From positions 1 to 12,164 of the forward strand of contig CAKPPA010000022.1 of the NCBI GenBank assembly GCA_934177025.1: DNA of 12,164 nucleotides. The letters are read 5' to 3'. The DNA is from an uncultured Clostridia bacterium (lineage in GTDB: Bacteria; Bacillota; Clostridia; Christensenellales; CAG-314). This document shows positions 7,290 to 12,164 of this stretch, piece after piece. Below the pieces are notes generated by a model that ran no database searches, had not been told where the DNA came from, and was given only the letters and a program-made list of their open reading frames with translations. The translations under genes and the position numbers were made by a program. The number at the start of each line of letters is the position of its first letter. The stretch's first letter is position 1.

Positions 7290-9680
7290 CTACCGCAAAA
7301 CGGCGTTGTAGTCATTTTTCAGGATTTCCAACGCTTGCGACACTTGGGTATCCACCTCGTCGTCCTTTAAGGTGCGATCCGCCACGCGGTACGTTAGCGT
7401 AAACGAAACGCTTTTTTTACCTTTTTCGATACGATCGCCGCGATAAATGTCGAACAACGTGATGTCCTCCAACAATTTCGACGAGCGTTTTAATCCGTTC
7501 ATCAAATCCCCAACCAAAGTTTTTTCGTCGCACATAACGGAAATATCACGTGTAATCGAAGGGAATTTCGTAATCGGTCGATATGCGCTAAACCCTTTCC
7601 GCAGACTTCGAATTTCGTCAAAATTCAATTCCGCAATCCAAACTTTTTGCGGTATTTCAAACTGGTTTTGTACGGTCGGATGCACTTGTCCAATCCAACC
7701 CAAAACGCGCGATTCGTACACAATTTCCGCACTGATGCCCGGATGCAAAAATTCCTTTTCCTTCGGAAGATAGTTTGCATCGATTCCGAATGCTTTTAGC
7801 AAAGTTTCCGTCGCTGTTTTTAAGGTTAGGAAGGATTCCTGCTTTCCGCAGCAAGCCAAACACACCATGTTTGTTTCCGTCGGCAATTCCGTTAAAGGCA
7901 ATGCTTTCGGGCGGTAAACTTTTCCGTATTCGAAAAATTTCAAATGCTCCGCATCACGGCTGAGATTCAAATGAAAAACGTTCAGCATACTTCCCGCCAA
8001 AGTCCGCCGCATCAGGCTCATTTCCTCCCCGAGCGGGTTTTTAATGCGAATTTGCTGCCGAAGTTCGCTATCCTCCGTTAAAAGCAATTTTTCGTTCATC
8101 GCGCTTCCTGCAAAGGAATACGTGATTGTTTCGGAGTATCCTGCGCCGTTTAAAACCTCCTTCATTTCCTCCGCGGCACGCAAAACGTCCGATTTGCCGC
8201 CGTTTGTCAACGAAGAATTTTCCAACAACGTCGGATGAATGTTGTCGTAACCGTAAATTCGAATTAATTCCTCTATAATATCGCAATCCCTTTCCAAGTC
8301 CTCACGATAGGAAGGCACCTCGCAACTTAACTCCCCGTTTTTCAACGATGCCGTAATATTCAAGTTCTTCAAAATTTCCAAAGCAATTTTTTCCGGAATT
8401 TCCACACCCAAAAGTTTTTTTACACGGTCAAACGGAAAAACGATGGTTTTTTGGTAATGCGGCTGTGCGGACACGTCAACCGTACCGCGAACGATACTTC
8501 CGCAATGTAGTTGCTCCACCAAATGGCAGGCACGATCCAACGCGCGTTCCGTAGTGTAGGAATCCACCCCTTTTTCAAAGCGAGCGGAGGAGTCGCTACG
8601 CAAACCGAGTTTTTTACTGGAACGGCGAATGTTTTCCCTTAAAAACTTTGCCGCCTCAAAAACAACAGTGTTCGTTTCGTCGTGAATACCGGAATTTTGG
8701 CCACCCATAATTCCGGCAAGTCCGACTGCGCGTTTTTCGTCCGCAATTACCAAAATATCCCGATCCAAAGTATATTCCTTGTTGTCGAACGGAATAATTT
8801 TTTCCCCGTCGTCCGCACGGCGAACAATGATGTGCCGATTTAAAATGTCCTTATGATCGAACGCATGCATCGGTTGCCCCATTTCCAACAACACGTAGTT
8901 AGTAATGTCAACCATATTGCAAATACTGTTAAGCCCCATTTTCCAAAGGCGACGACGCATCCAAACAGGTGACGACGCAATTTTTACGTCCTTAATTGCT
9001 TTCGCCATATAATTCGGGCAAAGTTCCGGATTTTTTACGTCCACAGTAACATAATCGTTTACATTTTCCGTGGTTAACTCATGAAAACTCAATTCCGGCT
9101 CCTTGCAGGTCGTACCCAAAGCCACGGCAGCCTCCCGTGCAAGACCGAGAATACTGTTGCAATCCGGTCGATTGGACGTAACGCCGATATCCAAAATGTA
9201 ATCATCGAGCCCCAACGTTTCCAAAATGTTCTGTCCGATCGGCGTATCCTCATTTAAAATTAAAATGCCGTCGACTTCCGCCCCGGGATAGACGTCATCG
9301 TTAATTCCGAGTTCTTTTCCCGAACAAAGCATGCCGAACGACTCCACACCGCGGAGTTTTCCTTTTGTAATCACTTTGTTTCCCGGAAGTTTTGAGTGGT
9401 GTTTTGCCACAGGCACAATATCGCCCTCTTTTACGTTCGTTGCACCCGTTACGATTTGTAACACTTCCGTTCGCACGTTTACACGGCAAATTACCAACTT
9501 GTCGGCATCCGGATGTTTTTCGATTTTTTCAATTTTACCCGTTACAACGTTTTCAATATCTTTTCCTAAATATTCACACGCTTCCACTTCGAGTCCGATG
9601 CCTACGAGTTTTTCGCAGAGTGTCGAAATGTCCACGTGAATATCCACAAATTCTTTCAACCAACTTAAAGGCGCTTTCAT
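7290..9680 (-). CDS. pheT: Phenylalanyl-tRNA synthetase beta subunit
   Basis: The beta subunit of the (alpha-beta)2 enzyme that attaches phenylalanine to tRNA-Phe; it binds the tRNA and hydrolyses mischarged Tyr-tRNA. The 796 residues have the full-length bacterial layout: an N-terminal segment with KAPLSWLKEFVD, an EMAP-like tRNA-binding OB fold (about 40-150, HPDADKL at 56-62), TSNRPDCNSILGLARE (168-183), the B3/B4 editing region (about 210-380), the B5 domain (about 405-475), a core catalytic-like region, and a C-terminal FDX-ACB anticodon-binding domain (about 700-796, beginning near YRPITKFPSITRD). The start is fixed by GGGAGA 6-11 bases upstream, placed across the TAG stop of pheS. The 11-base gap and the T-box in front of pheS indicate co-transcription and shared control by charging of tRNA-Phe. 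Nothing appears truncated. Confidence 0.97.
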   Translation of the reverse strand: MKAPLSWLKEFVDIHVDISTLCEKLVGIGLEVEACEYLGKDIENVVTGKIEKIEKHPDADKLVICRVNVRTEVLQIVTGATNVKEGDIVPVAKHHSKLPGNKVITKGKLRGVESFGMLCSGKELGINDDVYPGAEVDGILILNEDTPIGQNILETLGLDDYILDIGVTSNRPDCNSILGLAREAAVALGTTCKEPELSFHELTTENVNDYVTVDVKNPELCPNYMAKAIKDVKIASSPVWMRRRLWKMGLNSICNMVDITNYVLLEMGQPMHAFDHKDILNRHIIVRRADDGEKIIPFDNKEYTLDRDILVIADEKRAVGLAGIMGGQNSGIHDETNTVVFEAAKFLRENIRRSSKKLGLRSDSSARFEKGVDSYTTERALDRACHLVEQLHCGSIVRGTVDVSAQPHYQKTIVFPFDRVKKLLGVEIPEKIALEILKNLNITASLKNGELSCEVPSYREDLERDCDIIEELIRIYGYDNIHPTLLENSSLTNGGKSDVLRAAEEMKEVLNGAGYSETITYSFAGSAMNEKLLLTEDSELRQQIRIKNPLGEEMSLMRRTLAGSMLNVFHLNLSRDAEHLKFFEYGKVYRPKALPLTELPTETNMVCLACCGKQESFLTLKTATETLLKAFGIDANYLPKEKEFLHPGISAEIVYESRVLGWIGQVHPTVQNQFEIPQKVWIAELNFDEIRSLRKGFSAYRPITKFPSITRDISVMCDEKTLVGDLMNGLKRSSKLLEDITLFDIYRGDRIEKGKKSVSFTLTYRVADRTLKDDEVDTQVSQALEILKNDYNAVLR

Positions 9681-9691
9681 ACTTTTTCTCC

Positions 9692-10711
9692 CTATTTTTT
9701 AAACTGTTTCAAAAATCTGACGTCGTTTTCGTAAAACAGGCGAATATCCGGAATTCCGTATTTGATAATAGCAATTCGTTCAATCCCCATCCCGAAAGCA
9801 AAACCGCTGTAAGTTTTCGAATCGATTCCGCAGTTTTCCAACACCCTCGGATGCACCATTCCCGCGCCCAAAACTTCAATCCAGCCTGTACCTTTACACA
9901 AGCGGCACCCTTTGCCGCCGCAATTGGAGCAAGTTAAATCCACTTCCACGCTCGGCTCCGTAAACGGAAAATACGACGGGCGAAACCGCGTTTGTGTTTT
10001 TTCGTTAAACATTGCTTTTGCAAACGTTTCCAGCGTCCCTTTTAAATCACACAGGGTGATGTTACGATCGACAACCAACCCTTCCATTTGATGAAAAATC
10101 GGCGAGTGCGTTGCGTCGTCGTCCGAGCGATACACCTTTCCCGGGCAAAGCATTTTAATCGGAGGTTTTTTGTTTTCCATCACACGCACTTGGTTCGGCG
10201 ACGTTTGGGTGCGTAGCAAAATGCTGTCCGTAATGTAAAACGTGTCCTGCATATCCCGCGCAGGATGGTCCAACGGGATATTCAACGCCTGAAAGTTGTA
10301 GTAATCCGTTTCAATTTCCGGGCCTTCCAACGTTTCGAAGCCCAACCCCGAAAAGATGTTAATAATTTCATCCGTCACAAGCGTAATCGGATGCAAATTT
10401 CCGCGATCCGCCTTCACAGGGATCGTAACGTCCACAAACTCGTTTTGCAACTGCTCTTTCAAAGCATTTTCCTTCAGCAACGTTTCCTTCGAAAGAAAAT
10501 CTTTTTCGATTTCCTCCCGTGCGAGGTTCATCAATTTGCCCGCTTCCGGACGTTCTTCCTTGGAAAGATCCTTCATTCCGCGCAGTAAGGAAGTCAATCC
10601 ACCGTTTTTGCCAAGGTATTTTACTTTGACGCTTTGTAACTCCGCCAAATTCACGCACTGTGCAATTTTTTGTTTACAGTGTTTTACCAAAGACTCGATT
10701 TTTTCGCGCAT
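9692..10711 (-). CDS. pheS: Phenylalanyl-tRNA synthetase alpha subunit
   Basis: The catalytic class II subunit, which forms Phe-adenylate and transfers Phe to tRNA. With the ATG at 10711 it is 339 residues, the normal length. An N-terminal coiled coil (about 1-90) binds tRNA. The catalytic domain shows GFETLEGPEIETDYYNF (124-140), motif 2 as YRSDDDATHSPIFHQMEG (194-211) and motif 3 as GFAFGMGIERIAI (303-315). A four-cysteine insert, CSNCGGKGCRLCKGTGW (261-277), is common in clostridial PheS and may bind zinc. The start is decided by GGAG at 10717-10720, five bases from the ATG. The frame stays open for 30 more codons upstream, but those codons are the T-box antiterminator and terminator, not protein. 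Confidence 0.97.
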   Translation of the reverse strand: MREKIESLVKHCKQKIAQCVNLAELQSVKVKYLGKNGGLTSLLRGMKDLSKEERPEAGKLMNLAREEIEKDFLSKETLLKENALKEQLQNEFVDVTIPVKADRGNLHPITLVTDEIINIFSGLGFETLEGPEIETDYYNFQALNIPLDHPARDMQDTFYITDSILLRTQTSPNQVRVMENKKPPIKMLCPGKVYRSDDDATHSPIFHQMEGLVVDRNITLCDLKGTLETFAKAMFNEKTQTRFRPSYFPFTEPSVEVDLTCSNCGGKGCRLCKGTGWIEVLGAGMVHPRVLENCGIDSKTYSGFAFGMGIERIAIIKYGIPDIRLFYENDVRFLKQFKK

Positions 10712-10716
10712 AACTT

Positions 10717-10722
10717 CTCCTT
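10717..10722 (-). promoter_or_regulatory. Ribosome binding site deciding the pheS start
   Basis: AAGGAG stands 5 bases before the ATG at 10711 and just after the T run of the T-box terminator. It rules out the longer open frame that begins at 10801. Confidence 0.9.
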
Positions 10723-10724
10723 TT

Positions 10725-10756
10725 AAAAAAAATAACGCCCCGACAATGTTGTCGGG
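10725..10756 (-). terminator. T-box regulated terminator upstream of pheS
   Basis: CCCGACAA (10756-10749) and TTGTCGGG (10746-10739) form an 8-bp perfect stem around two bases (in practice a slightly larger loop), followed by GC, G and a T-rich tract at 10735-10725. Its 5' arm is shared with the antiterminator, which makes it conditional. Confidence 0.93.
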
Positions 10757-10960
10757 ACGAAAATCCTTTCGTGGTACCACCCTAATTCGTTTGCTACACA
10801 AACCTCATTGACGCTGTAACGCGCGCACGCGCAGAATGCTACTTTCCCTTTCCCATTCCGAACTCCGAAGTGAAAATCCTTTCGCCGTCATCCAAACGCT
10901 TTCACCAACCGCGTTTTCTCTGTGCTCCGAAAAGCGAACCATTTGCTTCATCCTAGTTTT
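10725..10960 (-). ncRNA. T-box leader (tRNA-Phe sensing) of pheST
   Basis: A cis-acting RNA that binds uncharged tRNA-Phe and switches the leader from termination to read-through. The invariant T-box AGGGTGGTACCACG is at 10783-10770. Its bulge reads UGGU, which suits a tRNA with an ACCA end. Stem I contains the usual ACAGAG and GGTTGGTGAAAGC elements near 10923-10898, with a local AACGC/GCGTT helix (10911-10915 with 10895-10899). GAGTTC at 10865-10860 places a UUC codon (10862-10860) where the specifier is expected, matching phenylalanine. A GC-only inverted repeat (10821-10832) lies in the stem II region, and a 5-bp stem III (10789-10793 with 10799-10803) directly precedes the T-box. In the antiterminator, ACGAAA pairs with TTTCGT and GGG with CCC; that CCC belongs to the terminator's 5' arm, so the two forms exclude each other. 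The detailed fold is inferred by eye. Confidence 0.93.
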
Positions 10961-10965
10961 AAACA

Positions 10966-10995
10966 AGTATAGCACAACCAAAGGAGAAATGCAAA
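10966..10995 (-). promoter_or_regulatory. pheST promoter
   Basis: TATACT at 10971-10966 is preceded by TGC (10974-10972), an extended -10 element. TTGCAT at 10994-10989 is a partial -35 at 17 bases (or TTTGCA at 18). The predicted transcript start near 10960 coincides with the 5' end of the T-box leader. The promoter fits between the yunB stop and the leader. Confidence 0.75.
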
Positions 10996-10998
10996 CGA

Positions 10999-11667
10999 TT
11001 ACGGGAGCAAATCCAATCCTTTTCCGTTTAAACTGCCCATTTGCAAAAAAGTGTTCGGGATTTTTCCGACAATAATATTTTCCCCTACCAAAATTTTCAT
11101 GGATGCTTTTACCTTGCTTTCGGATAATGGCAAAATTACGTCGACCGTGGCACACATATCGAGGTATATTTTGTGGCAAGTTTGATTGATCCCAGCACTT
11201 TCAAAATCGGATAAAAAGTTGCAATCCACAGCCCCGACCGGCAGTACTTCGACCGTAATGTTCGGGCCGATACCGGCAAAAACAGGAGTTCCCAACATAC
11301 TTCCTAAAGGAACTTTTACTTTTTCTTCCGCCATTTCGGACAAATATTTTTCTGCATTTCGCGTGGCTTTGCTCGCAAGTTTGTTAATCGCGGCGGCGTT
11401 TGTTTCAATGGATACAATCTCGTTGAAAGCATTTCTTTCGATTTTTACCAAATCGTCGTACGCCAAATATGTGTCAATGGTGTCGCAAATCGCGCGATTC
11501 ATAACCGAGGAAGTCAAAGCGTTCACTTTTGCTTCGCAATAATGCACCAAAAACGGCGAAACAGCGTTTAAATACTCCACAAACGCCACAATGAGTAGCA
11601 CTGCCGCAACCAAAGCAAGCCACTTCTTTTTCGATTTTCGTCGATTTTTAAATTTATTTTTTGACAT
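10999..11667 (-). CDS. yunB: Sporulation protein YunB
   Basis: YunB is a conserved protein of endospore formers, made in the mother cell under sigma-E in Bacillus subtilis; its biochemical role is not settled. The 222 residues begin with a very basic cytoplasmic stretch (1-15), followed by one hydrophobic membrane segment (about 16-36) and an extracytoplasmic domain. The middle has a stretch rich in Asn/Ala (about 84-105) and GSMLGTPVFAGIGPNITVEV (about 122-141), and the end has a VDVILPLSESKVKASM strand region, all typical of this family as I recall it. It is somewhat shorter than the Bacillus protein. The start is supported by GGAG 7 bases before the ATG. It follows spoVAE by 49 bases and has no terminator of its own before the pheST promoter. 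A sigma-E-like -10 and a hairpin lie directly upstream. Confidence 0.85.
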   Translation of the reverse strand: MSKNKFKNRRKSKKKWLALVAAVLLIVAFVEYLNAVSPFLVHYCEAKVNALTSSVMNRAICDTIDTYLAYDDLVKIERNAFNEIVSIETNAAAINKLASKATRNAEKYLSEMAEEKVKVPLGSMLGTPVFAGIGPNITVEVLPVGAVDCNFLSDFESAGINQTCHKIYLDMCATVDVILPLSESKVKASMKILVGENIIVGKIPNTFLQMGSLNGKGLDLLP

Positions 11668-11670
11668 CCT

Positions 11671-11710
11671 CGTTCTCCGTTGCTATTATATGCCCCTTTT
11701 ACGGAAAACG
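11671..11710 (-). repeat. Inverted repeat able to mask the yunB ribosome binding site
   Basis: In the minus-strand RNA, CGUUUUCCGU (11710-11701) can pair with ACGGAGAACG (11680-11671) in a 10-bp helix with a single G-U pair and a 20-base loop. The 3' arm contains the yunB Shine-Dalgarno GGAG (11678-11675). There is no T run after it, so it is not a terminator. A competing smaller hairpin, AAAACG/CGTTTT (11718-11713 with 11710-11705), lies at the spoVAE stop and uses part of the same 5' arm. Confidence 0.6.
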
Positions 11711-11713
11711 TGC
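11685..11713 (-). promoter_or_regulatory. Candidate sigma-E-type promoter of yunB
   Basis: CATATAAT at 11692-11685 matches the sigma-E -10 consensus CATACANT at all but one position. GCACGTT at 11713-11707, 14 bases upstream, fits the -35 consensus KMATATT at five of seven positions. The -10 also contains TATAAT, but no good sigma-A -35 is present. Transcription would begin near 11678-11680, giving a leader of only about 11-13 bases. The assignment rests on consensus matching and on yunB being a sigma-E gene in Bacillus. Confidence 0.45.
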
Positions 11714-11716
11714 GTT

Positions 11717-12088
11717 TTACATTTTTTTCGTGCGTGGTTTAAAAATCAAAGCGTTTAAATACCCAAACACAATTGCCGTCGATACCCCCGGAGCCGTTGC
11801 TGCAAGTCCGCCTTTCAATGCGCCGAACCAACCTTCCGCCCTCATCCCCGTAACGGCTCCCTTTACCAGCGAACTCCCGAAACCCGAAATCGGCACGCTC
11901 GCACCTGCGCCGGCAAACTCCACCAACTTTTCATACCAGCCAAAGGCTTGCAACACGGCACCCGCCAACAAAAAAATGACCAAGATTTTTCCGTTCGTCC
12001 AATTCGTGTAATTAATCAAAAGCTGCCCGACGGTACAAATTGCTCCACCGATACAAAACGCTTTTCCTAAATTAATCAGTACTTCCAT
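11717..12088 (-). CDS. spoVAE: Stage V sporulation protein AE
   Basis: A small integral membrane protein of the SpoVAC/SpoVAEb family. In the developing forespore the SpoVA proteins take up calcium-dipicolinic acid and release it during germination. With the ATG at 12088 it is 123 residues, the usual size. It shows a first hydrophobic helix (about 5-25, containing GGAICTVGQLL), a second (about 33-52), the conserved loop LVEFAGAGASVPISGFGSSL (about 54-74), GGLAATAPG, and a final helix IVFGYLNALIF before a basic tail. The frame is open for 14 further codons, but AAGGAG six bases from the chosen ATG and the family N-terminus favour the shorter form. It begins one base after the spoVAD stop, in line with the common spoVAC-spoVAD-spoVAE order and sigma-G expression. 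Confidence 0.94.
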   Translation of the reverse strand: MEVLINLGKAFCIGGAICTVGQLLINYTNWTNGKILVIFLLAGAVLQAFGWYEKLVEFAGAGASVPISGFGSSLVKGAVTGMRAEGWFGALKGGLAATAPGVSTAIVFGYLNALIFKPRTKKM

Positions 12089-12089
12089 T

Positions 12090-12164
12090 TTACTCCTTTT
12101 TACAGCCGGAAAACTCCACCAAATGCGCAATGGCAGGGATACTTTCCCCCTGAAACGCCGTCAG
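12090..12164 (-). CDS. spoVAD: Stage V sporulation protein AD, C-terminal end (partial)
   Basis: Only the last 24 codons are in the window. The frame reads TAFQGESIPAIAHLVEFSG and ends KKE-stop. The GESIPAIAHLV segment resembles the C-terminus of SpoVAD, the thiolase-fold protein of the SpoVA complex that binds dipicolinic acid. Its position one base upstream of spoVAE agrees with the conserved operon order. The 5' part lies beyond the window edge, not lost. Confidence 0.82.
   Translation of the reverse strand: MTAFQGESIPAIAHLVEFSGCKKE
12093..12098 (-). promoter_or_regulatory. Ribosome binding site deciding the spoVAE start
   Basis: AAGGAG overlaps the last codons of spoVAD and stands just before the ATG at 12088. 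It argues against starting the protein at 12130 inside spoVAD. Confidence 0.85.

Noticed and set aside
9392..9937. A 181-codon plus-strand frame opposite pheT and pheS
   Set aside because: It is antisense to two conserved genes, has no recognisable domain and no ribosome binding site.
10712..10801. Thirty-codon extension of pheS
   Set aside because: These bases form the T-box antiterminator and terminator; the Shine-Dalgarno and family length support the ATG at 10711.
10805..11179. A 124-codon minus-strand frame across the yunB end, the pheST promoter and the T-box
   Set aside because: It overlaps yunB in another frame and crosses structured leader RNA; its composition (many Arg and Lys) is typical of a shadow frame.
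12089..12130. Fourteen-codon extension of spoVAE
   Set aside because: It lies inside the spoVAD coding end, and a strong ribosome binding site precedes the ATG at 12088.
1..12164. CRISPR arrays, insertion sequences, phage genes, toxin-antitoxin or defence genes
   Set aside because: I read both strands and found no regularly spaced repeats, transposase motifs or such gene families; nearly all sequence is accounted for by conserved housekeeping and sporulation genes.

Overview
The window looks like core chromosome of an endospore-forming Bacillota, most likely a Clostridia-type lineage. The evidence is two sporulation loci (the end of a spoVA operon and yunB), a T-box leader in front of pheST, a MutS2 with a Smr domain, a ThiI without a rhodanese domain, and a large two-part U32 protein of the kind common in clostridia. 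I cannot name a genus. Every supported gene lies on the minus strand, so transcription runs from high to low coordinates. I saw no mobile element, CRISPR array, tRNA, rRNA or foreign-looking segment.

Layout in the direction of transcription. (1) 12164-11717: the last codons of spoVAD, then spoVAE one base later. This is the tail of the operon for the forespore channel that moves calcium-dipicolinate. (2) 11667-10999: yunB, a membrane-anchored sporulation protein. It has its own sigma-E-like -10 element, and its ribosome binding site can fold into a hairpin with sequence just after spoVAE. (3) 10995-10725: a sigma-A-type promoter and a complete T-box leader with a UUC (Phe) specifier, antiterminator and terminator. 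(4) 10711-7290: pheS and pheT, the two subunits of phenylalanyl-tRNA synthetase, followed by an intrinsic terminator at 7182-7220. (5) A spacer of about 260 bases that holds no gene I can support. (6) 6923-18: four tightly packed genes (U32 family, mutS2, cysteine desulfurase, thiI) with junctions of -1, +1 and +9 bases, almost certainly one operon. A TATAAT box sits so close to the first ATG that the mRNA may be leaderless.

How they fit together. The pheST unit charges tRNA-Phe and is controlled by uncharged tRNA-Phe. The four-gene operon also reads as translation maintenance: RNA hydroxylation is the known role of characterised U32 proteins, MutS2 splits collided ribosomes in Bacillus, and the desulfurase/ThiI pair makes 4-thiouridine in tRNA.

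This is mostly a conventional housekeeping region, and I do not see a wholly new system. The best leads are regulatory: the hairpin that could silence yunB translation on spoVA read-through RNA, the apparent leaderless start of the U32 gene, and a MutS2 whose Smr LDLR motif is lost.
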